Source of the DNA: an uncultured Chitinophagaceae bacterium
GTDB taxonomy: Bacteria > Bacteroidota > Bacteroidia > Chitinophagales > Chitinophagaceae
Reading direction: 5' to 3'
Length of the DNA: 64,000 nucleotides
Assembly (NCBI GenBank): GCA_937873715.1
Contig: CALMYJ010000005.1
Coordinates: 62,001-126,000 of the forward strand
The notes under the pieces are model-generated. The model saw nothing but the letters and a program-made list of their open reading frames with translations, ran no database searches and was not told the DNA's origin. The first letter of the stretch is position 1. The number at the start of each line of letters is the position of its first letter. Positions 9,249 to 17,558 of the stretch are shown here, one piece after another. The position numbers were made by a program, and so were the translations under genes.

Positions 9249-10241
9249 ATGCCAACTTACAAAGAAGTCATTGTCGAGCTGAAATCAAAACCTATTAGCG
9301 CCAGATATGGCGACTTTTATGATTTCGAAGGATTTCCTTTGGAAGAAGAATTTCAGAAATTCTTTACGTTCGGACAAGGATTTTTAGACAGGGATGATTT
9401 GGGATATGACATCAAGCCAGCGAGATTATATTTTAATACAGATACACGTATCAATGGCCTTGCGTATAAATCAAAAACGGATTATTTCCTGATCGAGCTA
9501 TTCAAAGGAGCTTTCTATCAGTTATACGATTATTATACTAGCCGGGAAGATGTTTTTCATCAGCCTCAATTTAAAAAATATAAGGATTTGATGGATAAAA
9601 AGGATTTAAGTTGTTCTTATATCCTTTTCCAATTTGTCATGTTGTACATTTTTTATCACGAGGTCGGGCATTTAATACAGCGGACGGGCGACGACCCCGA
9701 TTATCTGGAGTTTATCACAGGCCCCGTACTTGGTAATTCATCAAAGGAACGGCATATGAGAGAACATGATGCCGATTGGTTTGCGGCAAGCCAAATGGCG
9801 TTTCATGTTATTGAGTCCGTCAAAACCGGAACACCCGAAAGTCCCGTTATTGATCCGGATGAACTGGCAACGGCGACTGAATTGGCTCTGGCTGGCATTT
9901 ACACCTATTATATCCGGCAAGCTGAAGGGAGCCCTGAACTTTATTTTTCAGAAAAATCACATCCACACCCCGCCGTAAGAATCTGCTATCTGATAATATA
10001 TCTGCTGGATACCTTACCAGCAAATGTGTCTGCTCAAATAAATCAAAAGGTAATACTAACAAATGCCATTCGGCTGGCTGAAGCTTTGTTGATCGAACCA
10101 GGGAAAAATATTGTAGAAGAATTCAGTGTGGGTATAATGAAAAGGATTGATGAAATTGAAACCTATATTAGTAAAATTCGGCACGAAAGTGAATCGTATC
10201 CACATCTGGCGCTTAAAAAAATCAAGAACGTGAGTTCCTGA
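9249..10241 (+). CDS. Lit-like (peptidase U49-type) HExxH zinc metallopeptidase
   Basis: 330 residues, cytoplasmic. The zinc site is HEVGH (137-141) followed by REHDADW, with E172 as likely third ligand, and a downstream HPHPAVR at 238-244. From memory, E. coli phage-exclusion protease Lit has the same order: HEISH, then READSHATKW, then HPAAYER. Lit cleaves EF-Tu when triggered by a phage T4 peptide. M48-type peptidases also have HExxH / ExxxD / HPxxxR, so a generic M48-like enzyme is the alternative. It follows the previous HExxH gene by 11 nt, so the two should be cotranslated. A 12-bp-stem hairpin lies just downstream. Confidence 0.72.
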   Translation: MPTYKEVIVELKSKPISARYGDFYDFEGFPLEEEFQKFFTFGQGFLDRDDLGYDIKPARLYFNTDTRINGLAYKSKTDYFLIELFKGAFYQLYDYYTSREDVFHQPQFKKYKDLMDKKDLSCSYILFQFVMLYIFYHEVGHLIQRTGDDPDYLEFITGPVLGNSSKERHMREHDADWFAASQMAFHVIESVKTGTPESPVIDPDELATATELALAGIYTYYIRQAEGSPELYFSEKSHPHPAVRICYLIIYLLDTLPANVSAQINQKVILTNAIRLAEALLIEPGKNIVEEFSVGIMKRIDEIETYISKIRHESESYPHLALKKIKNVSS

Positions 10242-10264
10242 TTAAAATTCATTTTCAGAAACCC

Positions 10265-10314
10265 AAGCTGCCCCGCCATTTTCCAACATCTGCCACAATG
10301 TAGCGGGGCAGCTT
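10265..10314. terminator. Hairpin between convergent genes
   Basis: Perfect 12-bp GC-rich arms (AAGCTGCCCCGC at 10265-10276 and its complement at 10303-10314) enclose a 26-nt loop. It sits between the convergent ends of the Lit-like gene and the DUF932 gene. There is no long T-tract on either side, so it may act as a stable 3' stem rather than a textbook intrinsic terminator. Confidence 0.6.
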
Positions 10315-10362
10315 TCCAAACAAAAAAAGGAGCATTTTGCAATGCCCCATTTTATCAAATCA

Positions 10363-11397
10363 TCAATTATAAATCCCCACCATTTCACCCTTTACATAAT
10401 CCTCACAAAGCTGAAAGGCTTTTTGTGTTTTTAACTGTGCTGTGCCGCCATATAGCAACGATTTCATTTTCGCTTCATCATCTTTATATGTTCTTACATT
10501 TTGAAAGTAACCTGTTATAGCATTGTATGCGCCAAACACTGTTCCTTTAGTGGCTTCTGTTTGCTGTGTTGGGCTGGCAAAATTGTATTCATACACCGCA
10601 TCACACATATTTTTAAAACAGGTGCTTAGTTCATCCAGTTCACCGTTTTGGATACTCTGCAACACTTCTTTGTTTGGAACCATTGCCATTTGTATCAATT
10701 TCTGCACTTCCTTATCAGTGATGCGAACCTTTGCCCATTGGTTAAAGATGCCGTCTAACTGCTGGCTTAGCTGGCTGGAGATACCTAACACTTTGTGGGC
10801 TTCTTCTAACCGTTCTTTTACATTAGCTGTGTGGCGGATTTTAATAGAATTGGTATGATTTCTTAAAGCGGCATTCAACGTATTGTTGCAAACAATCCTT
10901 ATGGGAGTGAATGCAGCTACAATACTTCCAAACCCATCATGTGAAGTTGTAAGGAACAGATACTTTTCAATACAATCTGTATTGGCTACTTTGATATAGC
11001 CGGGCAGTTTTGCTGTTATAAAAATTTTTTCTCCTTTGCCCAATGCTCCGGCGGTTTCGTATTGTATGCCCTCGCCCCCAACAATAGCATCAAAGAAACT
11101 GAACGCATCAATATTTTGCACCACTTCATAATCTTTGCCCAACCGGTCGCCTAATATAGCATTAGTATCTGGGCGGTAAGTATAGAAGGATGTTTTTGAT
11201 ATTACCTCTGTTCCATTATCGAGCTTGTGTGCATTGGGTCTTTTCAAGACTTCAAAATCAAGCCCTGCAAATTGCAATGCTTCTTTACTTGTTGGATAGT
11301 CTTGCACTATCTGCCCCAAACCATGCCATGCTTTTTCTTTTACGCTGAAAAAACTGTGCTGCTGTGTTTGTTCGTTGAAATTGATATTGTGTGCCAT
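10363..11397 (-). CDS. DUF932 / phage-plasmid-like protein (TIGR03299 type)
   Basis: 344 residues from ATG 11397, chosen because the sequence beginning MAHNINF is the usual DUF932 N-terminus and the 30 codons upstream look non-native. Conserved features include AWHGLG near the N-terminus and VVAAFTPIRIVCNNTL in the middle. Proteins of this family are found on phages, plasmids and integrative elements; the function is not established. It follows the SSB gene by 70 nt on the same strand. Together with SSB and RadC it marks the stretch as mobile-element backbone rather than chromosome. Confidence 0.9.
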   Translation of the reverse strand: MAHNINFNEQTQQHSFFSVKEKAWHGLGQIVQDYPTSKEALQFAGLDFEVLKRPNAHKLDNGTEVISKTSFYTYRPDTNAILGDRLGKDYEVVQNIDAFSFFDAIVGGEGIQYETAGALGKGEKIFITAKLPGYIKVANTDCIEKYLFLTTSHDGFGSIVAAFTPIRIVCNNTLNAALRNHTNSIKIRHTANVKERLEEAHKVLGISSQLSQQLDGIFNQWAKVRITDKEVQKLIQMAMVPNKEVLQSIQNGELDELSTCFKNMCDAVYEYNFASPTQQTEATKGTVFGAYNAITGYFQNVRTYKDDEAKMKSLLYGGTAQLKTQKAFQLCEDYVKGEMVGIYN

Positions 11398-11467
11398 AGT
11401 TATAAATTTTTTGTTTGATGAAATAAAATGCAGCATCACACATTTGTTATGATGCTGCCCTGATTGT

Positions 11468-11863
11468 TTAAAATGGTAAATCGTCACTAACTTCTGCCAT
11501 AGCTGCTACTGGTGCGATACTAACAGGTGCGGTAACTTCTGCATATACTTTGTTACCACCGCCATGCAGTTTAACTTTGCTTGCATTGAATGTAAGGCTG
11601 GCTTTCACTTCGCCTTCCTTGTTTGTCCAGGCGTTTGCACCAATGCGGCCTGCACACTCTACTAAAGTGCCTTTGGTTAAATACGGAGCTACACCCGGAT
11701 TAATCCAGTATGAGCAATTAATGTAAGTAACCAGTTTTGTTACTTCATTGCTGCCTTTTGTTTTGTAAGTGTCATTAATAGCAATAGAAAAGTTCACCAC
11801 TTTTTTCCCTGCTTTGGTTTCGCTAATGGTTGCGTCTGCTGTTACTCGTCCGATGATTTCCAT
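11468..11863 (-). CDS. ssb: Single-stranded DNA-binding protein
   Basis: 131 residues with an OB fold: N-terminal MEIIGRVTADATI, the central YINCSYW strand and a GRIGANAW region. The C-terminus ends DDLPF, the acidic tail that recruits partner proteins in bacterial SSBs. It is shorter than a chromosomal SSB, typical of element-borne copies that protect single strands during conjugal transfer or replication. It is the first gene of a two-gene minus-strand unit with DUF932. The gap upstream is long and rich in inverted repeats. Confidence 0.92.
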   Translation of the reverse strand: MEIIGRVTADATISETKAGKKVVNFSIAINDTYKTKGSNEVTKLVTYINCSYWINPGVAPYLTKGTLVECAGRIGANAWTNKEGEVKASLTFNASKVKLHGGGNKVYAEVTAPVSIAPVAAMAEVSDDLPF

Positions 11864-12347
11864 AACTGAAATTTTAAATGTTTAGAAAATGATTATTACA
11901 TGAAGTCAGCTTCGCTTCATTCATTTACCCTTAGCGACCAGCCATTAGGACTGCGGCGGAGAAACAAGGTTTTTCAAATAAAATACTACCCCGTGTGGGC
12001 AGCTATTGAAATATCTGGTGGAGATTTTTTTGAAAACCTCTGGCGATTGACGGCTCTTTACCATGTGGGAACAAGACCTTGTTTCGCACATAGCAGGACA
12101 ATAATTTTGCGGCAGGGTTAGTTGAATGAGCAGATTGAAAATTATTGTTGCAGTGTCTTTTTTACAATATCTTTTCCTTGAAGTTTGGGGAATTGTGTTG
12201 GCTGAGGAACGAGGCCATCTCAATTCCCAATATCATTATCCGGCGCAATGGTTTCGCCGTTTCGTTATGACGAAGGAGTAACGATTAATATAAACGGTGG
12301 AAGGATTGCGCCGGGTCTTTTGCTATTTTCATGAATTAATAAAAAAA
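11864..12347. other. 484-bp gap with nested long-range inverted repeats
   Basis: No gene is clearly supported here. Two long-range 10-bp perfect inverted repeats are present: GAAACAAGGT at 11961-11970 with ACCTTGTTTC at 12076-12085, and CCGGCGCAAT at 12240-12249 with ATTGCGCCGG at 12305-12314. A small hairpin, TTCGT/ACGAA, lies at 12261-12274 inside the second. The ssb promoter must be near the left side. A 73-codon plus-strand frame at 11900-12121 occupies the first repeat; its composition (Arg, His and Trp-rich) is not convincing. The region could encode a structured RNA or hold transfer or replication sites. Confidence 0.45.
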
Positions 12348-12776
12348 ATGAAAGACAGGTTATTTAAGGATCTATTGCATAATGCTGAAGGCTATTCGCT
12401 TCTCAATTCAGGAGGGCAACTTACGAAAGGATATAAGCCCGATACCGTATTACAAAACAAAAATAATTATATCATTATGGAGTGTGATACCTGCACAAGC
12501 AGGAAGGGGTATCTGGGAGCAATGCTGAAAGCAAGTAAGTTTTTGACAAATGAGAAAGAGGGAATATTAATTCTTGTGATTAAAGAAAAGCAGAATACCA
12601 CGGTTAAACAAATAGCAGAACATCTTCGGGAATATCTTAAATGGTTAAAGCCGCTTACGAACCTCAACGTTGTTTACTTGATAGAAACAAAAAAGTATTG
12701 CCCTGATAAAGTGCCTTTGGATATTTTGAGTGAAGCATTCAAAAAAAATGCAATTGTAATTGATGCTGATATTTAG
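12348..12776 (+). CDS. Small unrecognised protein, possible nuclease-like fold
   Basis: 142 residues from ATG 12348; a GTG at 12297 would add 17 residues. The segment KPDTVLQNKNNYIIMECD resembles the PD...(D/E)xK spacing of restriction-type nucleases, but the ExK lysine is replaced (ECD), so catalysis is doubtful. Later stretches alternate hydrophobic strands with charged helices (GILILVIKEK, VVYLIETKK). There is no signal peptide. The stop overlaps that of the convergent porin gene by 3-4 nt, so there is no room for a terminator. Translation is plausible; the function is unassigned. Confidence 0.55.
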   Translation: MKDRLFKDLLHNAEGYSLLNSGGQLTKGYKPDTVLQNKNNYIIMECDTCTSRKGYLGAMLKASKFLTNEKEGILILVIKEKQNTTVKQIAEHLREYLKWLKPLTNLNVVYLIETKKYCPDKVPLDILSEAFKKNAIVIDADI

Positions 12777-13999
12777 AAATAAGTACTTACTCCAAACTGA
12801 AACCCCGCCAGTTTGGCCGGTGGGTTACCTAATATATCTTTCTGCCAGTTGTAACGATAATTGAGCCGGATTACAGTTTGTGCAGTTGGCCGCCAGCTAA
12901 TAGCAGGAACAATGGAGAACAACTCATCTGAAATATTACCGCCTGTTGATTTGAATGTTCCTTTATTCCAGTCAACATATTCTAACCGGAGTGCTGCATT
13001 AATCACTGATTTATCAAAACCAAATAATGGTTTTTTGAAAACAGGTTGTACAAAATCAATAAATCCTCCTTGCTGTTTTCTACCAAACTGTTCGGTATAA
13101 GTATCCGGCACATTTACGTTTACCCATGCCCATTCTGCGTTGATATAAGTATTAAGTTTAGGCAGGGTGGTATTAAAATCCACAGCATATACATTCACTT
13201 TTCGCTTTTCATCAAGCTCCAAACCATCTTCCTCATATTTGTTATAGATACCGCCCATATAAGACAATCCCAACTCACCAATATTCCTGTTTCTTACAGC
13301 CACTTTGCCGGTGAATAAAGGACTTCCGTTAAAGCTTTCTTCAAATCTGTCTTTGTTTTCTTTACTTGCAGGCAGAAAGGTTTTGTTTTCAGCATTGTCA
13401 ATAATCTTATCGTCAAAGCCATTGGTCAGATATGCTTCATAAGCATAGACCCAATCCTTTGTATATTTTTTTCCGAAGATGCCAAACCCGACATTGCTCC
13501 AGGTGGCCGGTAGCATTTGTGTAGCTGATATTGGTCTGTCAACAAACTCCCATTTCGGGCCATCGTGATTTTGATTAAAAGCACCAATAGGATTCATGAC
13601 AACACCGGCACGGAGGTTGAGCAATGGAGCAAATTCAAAGTCAACAGAAGCAAATTCAATATTAATTTCCTTTGTGCCATCTTCAAATTCAATTTCACTT
13701 AAAAATTTAATACGCTTGGCAATAGATGATGATACAAACAAGGTTAACCGCCGCATCTGGAACTGATGGCCTTCTGTAATACCATCTTCCTGCAAGTATT
13801 GATAATTTGCTTCTGCATATCCGCCTAATGCCACCGGCAGTTTTCCTAATTGCAGAAAAGGCCTGTTATAAACGGCATCCATATTCATGATCATCCCGGA
13901 TGTATCTCTTACCGTTTTTCGCAGCAAAACAGGGTCTATCTGCGAATAGCTTGCAGTAGATAAAATAGCTAAGAGTAAGATTGTAATTATTTTTCTCAT
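12773..13999 (-). CDS. OprO/OprP-type outer-membrane porin
   Basis: 408 residues with a signal peptide (MRKIITILLLAILSTASYS). Beta-barrel character is clear: alternating aromatic strands and a C-terminal FGVSTYF ending in phenylalanine. GGYAEANYQY and the RRLTLFVSSSIAKRIKF stretch are typical of the phosphate-selective porin O/P superfamily found in Bacteroidota. It starts where the Rieske gene ends (4-nt overlap), so the two are cotranscribed. With the di-haem cytochrome and the divergent DtxR regulator, the likely role is passage of an ion or metal complex across the outer membrane. Confidence 0.85.
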   Translation of the reverse strand: MRKIITILLLAILSTASYSQIDPVLLRKTVRDTSGMIMNMDAVYNRPFLQLGKLPVALGGYAEANYQYLQEDGITEGHQFQMRRLTLFVSSSIAKRIKFLSEIEFEDGTKEINIEFASVDFEFAPLLNLRAGVVMNPIGAFNQNHDGPKWEFVDRPISATQMLPATWSNVGFGIFGKKYTKDWVYAYEAYLTNGFDDKIIDNAENKTFLPASKENKDRFEESFNGSPLFTGKVAVRNRNIGELGLSYMGGIYNKYEEDGLELDEKRKVNVYAVDFNTTLPKLNTYINAEWAWVNVNVPDTYTEQFGRKQQGGFIDFVQPVFKKPLFGFDKSVINAALRLEYVDWNKGTFKSTGGNISDELFSIVPAISWRPTAQTVIRLNYRYNWQKDILGNPPAKLAGFQFGVSTYF

Positions 14000-14436
14000 A
14001 CTTTTCGCAAGTCAATAAATAGTTGGTGATTGTTTACTGTTACAGGAAAAGTTCTTAAATCACGGTCGGCAGGTCCGTTTGTAACCTTTCCCCTGTTGTT
14101 ATATTCGCTTCCGTGTGCGGGGCATTGCAGGTATTCACCAGCAACATTTAATTCTGCACCCTGGTGAGCACATTGCATCCATAATGCAGCATAGTCATTT
14201 TCACTAAAGCGGTAAACACATACAGGATAAAGCAATTCATCGTTACGAACAACGATGTACAGGCGATATTTTCCTTTTTCTTTTGTTTCAAATTCCTTTG
14301 TATCTACGAGCAGGCCATCTTTGGTAAGCCGTCCTGTTGTAAACTGCGTAGCAGCACAAGAACTGAGCAGCCCCGAGATTGCCGCTGCACCTAAACATGC
14401 ACCACAGGTTTTTACTATAAATTCTTTTCTATTCAT
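13996..14436 (-). CDS. Rieske [2Fe-2S] protein, membrane-anchored
   Basis: 146 residues. The Rieske cluster ligands are complete: C89-A-H91 and C105-P-A-H108 in QCAHQG and QCPAHGSEY. The N-terminus is hydrophobic and ends LLSSCAAT, consistent with a lipoprotein lipobox at C27, which would place it on the periplasmic face. It overlaps the porin start by 4 nt. A redox role with the upstream di-haem cytochrome is inferred from the operon. Domain identity is secure; the electron partner and substrate are unknown. Confidence 0.9.
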   Translation of the reverse strand: MNRKEFIVKTCGACLGAAAISGLLSSCAATQFTTGRLTKDGLLVDTKEFETKEKGKYRLYIVVRNDELLYPVCVYRFSENDYAALWMQCAHQGAELNVAGEYLQCPAHGSEYNNRGKVTNGPADRDLRTFPVTVNNHQLFIDLRKV

Positions 14437-14549
14437 TTCTTTATTGACATCAAGATGATTTCACCAAGTGTGACATACTATTTTTTCAATTCATGCTACT
14501 AAAGAAAAAGATCAGCAGACTTGTTACAGTACAAGAGTGGCTCTCACAT

Positions 14550-14568
14550 AATCTTCCACCGGAAGATT
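14550..14568. other. Short hairpin in Rieske upstream gap
   Basis: Perfect 8-bp arms AATCTTCC / GGAAGATT with an ACC loop lie between the di-haem gene and the Rieske gene. There is no T-tract, so it is more likely an mRNA stem or protein site than a terminator. It could tune expression of the downstream Rieske-porin pair. Confidence 0.35.
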
Positions 14569-14638
14569 ATGTTGCGAACAAATTTTTGATTGCAACAGAA
14601 GTTTCATAGCAGTACATAAGCCCGGCCCATCATTATTT

Positions 14639-15835
14639 TTACAGCGATTCTAAAAATTTAATCAGTTTTTGTTTTTCTGCGGATGATAGTTGCTGAAAAT
14701 TGTTTTTACTACGCTGACCTTCTCCACCATGCAGGATAATGGCTTCTTCAATACTCTTTGCACGACCATCATGCATCAGAAAGTATTGGCCTCCCTGCGA
14801 ATTAGGCGAAAGCCCCAAACCCCACAGCGGCGGCGTTCTCCATTCTGCTGTTTTGGCATTTCCTTCTGTGTATCCATCATCTAAACCCGGTCCCATATCA
14901 TGCAGCAATAAATCAGTGTAAGGATGAAATGTTTTATTGGATAAAGGGGTGATTGAAGAAAAACCTGTTTTTAAAGATTGCTTATGACAACTTTCGCAAC
15001 CTGATTGAATAAATATGCTTTTACCTGCTATTACATCTGCATCATTCTGTTTACGCTGAACCGGCGCTTTTAATGTTTGCAGGTAGAATACTACGTTTTG
15101 CACTGTGACATCTGAAACTTCGGGGTCAATATTCTGACCGGTATAAACATCCTTTGGTTCAAAAGTAGAAGTGATGCCTATGTCCTGGTTATAGGCATTT
15201 ACCGTTTGATGCAGCAAATTATAAGCCGCGGCTTTTTTACCAAAACGATGAATGTATTTTCCGTTACGTGGAATAGCGTTGGCAACGGGTGTAATGAACG
15301 ATGGGAGAAACGCATAGTTAGGCACACCAGAAATCCCGTCGCCGTCTGAATCCATTGGGTCGGCCATTGCCAGTATATCTGCATCGCTTACCAATTCTAA
15401 AAAACCCAGGCCGGTATTGGCAGGAGGGGTAAATTTGGAGAAAGTTGCCCCGGCAGGTATTGTTTCCGGCAGATAGCCGGGCAGCGCCCTATTTTGCAAT
15501 TGCGGCCCTCCCAAATGGAGGAATTGATTACCTGTGCTGTCGGTCTGCCCAAACCTTGTAAGAGTCGTAAATGGATGGCCTTTACCATCACCCGCATGGC
15601 AACTGCCGCAACTGGTGGCAACAAAGATGGAACCTAAACCGGTTTGAGAGGTGAATACCTCATCATTAAAAGCCACATCGCCTGCAAGGAAACGCCTGTT
15701 TTGTTCATAGCTGAGGCCTTCAACAGGCCCGTCGAGCAATTCATCGTCGGGGGGTGCTTGAGGCAACATTTTCTCACAGGCAACAAGTCCCGTAATGACC
15801 AACACAATTACCAGTATTATCTTAAACTTTTGCAT
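14639..15835 (-). CDS. Di-haem c-type cytochrome (DUF1111 / thiol oxidoreductase-like)
   Basis: 398 residues from ATG 15835, chosen because MQKFKIILVIVLVITGLVAC gives a proper lipoprotein signal; the upstream frame adds 18 unlikely residues. Two haem c sites are visible: CGSCH near residue 75 and CESCH near residue 280. The family was first called thiol oxidoreductase and is related to MauG/CCP di-haem enzymes. Location is periplasmic and lipid-anchored. It is the first gene of a di-haem, Rieske, porin series opposite a DtxR-type regulator, which suggests metal-responsive redox handling. The substrate is unknown. Confidence 0.88.
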   Translation of the reverse strand: MQKFKIILVIVLVITGLVACEKMLPQAPPDDELLDGPVEGLSYEQNRRFLAGDVAFNDEVFTSQTGLGSIFVATSCGSCHAGDGKGHPFTTLTRFGQTDSTGNQFLHLGGPQLQNRALPGYLPETIPAGATFSKFTPPANTGLGFLELVSDADILAMADPMDSDGDGISGVPNYAFLPSFITPVANAIPRNGKYIHRFGKKAAAYNLLHQTVNAYNQDIGITSTFEPKDVYTGQNIDPEVSDVTVQNVVFYLQTLKAPVQRKQNDADVIAGKSIFIQSGCESCHKQSLKTGFSSITPLSNKTFHPYTDLLLHDMGPGLDDGYTEGNAKTAEWRTPPLWGLGLSPNSQGGQYFLMHDGRAKSIEEAIILHGGEGQRSKNNFQQLSSAEKQKLIKFLESL

Positions 15836-15854
15836 ATAGACGGGTAAAATTATG

Positions 15855-15915
15855 TATTTAGAACAATATAATAATATATTTAGACTCATCTAATTTAAAA
15901 ATTATACCTATTTAG
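15855..15915. promoter_or_regulatory. Probable DtxR-family operator region
   Basis: The 109-bp divergent gap contains TATTTAG three times, at 15855-15861, 15877-15883 and 15909-15915 (steps of 22 and 32 bp, close to two and three helical turns). The middle copy is part of TTAGACTCATCTAA (15880-15893), an imperfect palindrome resembling DtxR/IdeR boxes (TTAGG...CCTAA). The last copy runs into the palindrome TTAGCTAA. This is consistent with autoregulation and control of the cytochrome operon. Confidence 0.5.
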
Positions 15916-15944
15916 CTAACTTCGGGGGATTAAATTTTTCTATT

Positions 15945-16598
15945 GTGCATTCATTTACCGAAGAAAACTATCTGAAGGCTATTTATAAGTTGCAGGAAAC
16001 CAATGGCGAAGTGGTGGCCACCTCTGCACTTGCCCAGGTGATGGGGGTTCATGCTCCCTCTGTGACAGATATGCTCAAGCGGATGGGTCAGAAGAAACTG
16101 GTGAGCTATCAAAAATCCAAAGGTGTTAAACTAACGGAGAAGGGAAGACAGGTGGCCATTGGCATTGTTCGCAATCACCGGCTTTGGGAAGTATTTCTGG
16201 TTGAAAAATTAGGCTACGGCTGGGATGAAGTGCATGATATTGCCGAACAACTGGAGCACATACAGGGTGAAGAGTTAATAAACAAGCTGGATGCTTACCT
16301 GGGTTTCCCAAAGACTGATCCTCATGGCGATCCTATACCCGATGCAAAAGGAGTGTTGCCAAAGTTGAAATCGGTTTTACTATCGAGTTTAAAGGAAGGG
16401 GAAGAGGCAACTTTCACTGGTGTTTCAGACCACAGCACTTCATTTCTGCATTACTTAGATAAAGCCGGTATTGCTTTGGGTGATATGCTTAAAGTAAAAA
16501 GTATTGAGCAATATGATCAGACTTATACGCTTGCTTTGAAAGGTAAAAGAGAAGTGACGGTGAGCCACAAAGTAGCGAACAGTATTCTGGTAAGCTAA
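15945..16598 (+). CDS. DtxR/MntR-family metal-dependent repressor
   Basis: 217 residues beginning at GTG 15945 (MHSFTEENYLKAIYKLQE), the classical DtxR N-terminus. The winged-helix domain covers about residues 1-70 (VHAPSVTDMLKRMGQKKLVSY is the recognition region), followed by the metal-binding dimerisation domain and a FeoA/SH3-like C-terminal domain from about 145. The family represses iron or manganese genes when metal is bound. It is transcribed away from the di-haem operon across a 109-bp gap with likely operators. Fe2+ versus Mn2+ preference cannot be read safely from the sequence. Confidence 0.93.
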   Translation: MHSFTEENYLKAIYKLQETNGEVVATSALAQVMGVHAPSVTDMLKRMGQKKLVSYQKSKGVKLTEKGRQVAIGIVRNHRLWEVFLVEKLGYGWDEVHDIAEQLEHIQGEELINKLDAYLGFPKTDPHGDPIPDAKGVLPKLKSVLLSSLKEGEEATFTGVSDHSTSFLHYLDKAGIALGDMLKVKSIEQYDQTYTLALKGKREVTVSHKVANSILVS

Positions 16599-16638
16599 AT
16601 ACCCCCAAATGCAGATAACTTTTTTTGCTCCTGGCAAA

Positions 16639-16860
16639 TCAGTTTTTCGAACAGCAGGAACTGTTCATCTGAATTGGCGGGCACTTTACTGTACCATAGC
16701 TGCAAAACACACAGCAATCTCCGTGCTGAGGTTTAAGTATGGATTCGCAATTTGTACACTTATAGAAATATTGACAAGCATCTACAGGCATGGTTTCTTC
16801 TTTCTGAAAACCACAATGAGGGCAAGTGACTGTTGATTGCAAAGTGATTGTTTTCTCCAT
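16639..16860 (-). CDS. GDCCVFCSYG-motif small Cys-rich protein
   Basis: 73 residues with 11 cysteines: a CPHC...CTNC zinc-ribbon-like pair, then GDCCVFCSYG followed by VKCPPIQ, and a terminal CC. The GDCCxxCSYG signature defines a family of small proteins commonly encoded next to MerT/MerTP, consistent with binding of Hg2+ or another soft metal. It starts 5 nt after the merTP stop, so it is the last gene of the arsR-merTP unit. Cytoplasmic. Family recognition is from the motif; the biochemical role is unproven. Confidence 0.85.
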   Translation of the reverse strand: MEKTITLQSTVTCPHCGFQKEETMPVDACQYFYKCTNCESILKPQHGDCCVFCSYGTVKCPPIQMNSSCCSKN

Positions 16861-16865
16861 AATGT

Positions 16866-17558
16866 TTACTCCTTTTTACAGCATGACTTTGTTGCATTAG
16901 TACAGGATGTATCTACTGCTGCACCGATATTGTTAGCATCGCCGATAACATCATGGCTTTTTACTTTATATCCCGTTTTATTAATAGCCGATTCGATTTC
17001 CCTTATGTCAACTTTTGATTTGTCAAAAGTTACCAGACTACTCCGGTGAGCATACGAAGTTTTATAAGCCAAAACACCATTGACTTTGGAAAGTTGACTA
17101 TTTACATGTTCTTCGCAACCCTCACAAGTCATGCCCTGAATGATGAACTTTACTTGTTGCTTGTTATCAACAGTTGCGATAGAGGTCGCCTGAACTTTTG
17201 GCGCTGGATAAAACATCTTTGCGTACAAAGGAAAGGCCATCATCAAAATTGAAAATATTGTAACAATGCCTAAAAATGTTCTGGATTGTAAGAATGATGG
17301 CTTCTTCGTTGTTTCGCAATCGCAATTCAAATCATTTGGCTTCGCAGGACTCAATTTCAGGTACCATGCTAATGCCAGTACGGCAACAGATAAACCGATT
17401 AAATAAGGTCTTGCCGGTTCAATCCATGAGAAGTTTGCGGCTATGCTGCTGCTACCCGCAAGTAAAGCAATCACTGGTGTAATACAACAAAGCGAAGCTG
17501 CAATAGCGGTAAATAACCCTGCACCTGAATAAGCGCCTGATGACTTTAAGTTTATCAT
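16866..17558 (-). CDS. merTP: Mercuric transport fusion protein MerTP
   Basis: 230 residues. The N-terminus is MerT-like, with the conserved CC pair in the first membrane helix (ASLCCITPVIALLAG, C24-C25) and three membrane segments. The C-terminus carries a MerP-like HMA domain with GMTCEGC at about residues 144-150, and ends in a SCCKKE tail. The protein takes up Hg2+ across the inner membrane by cysteine relay. No merA reductase is visible in the window, so imported metal may be handled by the GDCC protein or efflux pumps. The start overlaps the arsR stop by 4 nt. Confidence 0.9.
   Translation of the reverse strand: MINLKSSGAYSGAGLFTAIAASLCCITPVIALLAGSSSIAANFSWIEPARPYLIGLSVAVLALAWYLKLSPAKPNDLNCDCETTKKPSFLQSRTFLGIVTIFSILMMAFPLYAKMFYPAPKVQATSIATVDNKQQVKFIIQGMTCEGCEEHVNSQLSKVNGVLAYKTSYAHRSSLVTFDKSKVDIREIESAINKTGYKVKSHDVIGDANNIGAAVDTSCTNATKSCCKKE

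Noticed and set aside
11900..12121. 73-codon plus-strand frame in the ssb upstream gap
   Set aside because: Start and length are possible, but it overlaps an inverted repeat and has unusual composition. I left it inside the gap entry rather than calling a gene.
11945..12223. 92-codon minus-strand frame in the same gap
   Set aside because: Composition is not protein-like and it runs antisense to the other frame; no supporting context.
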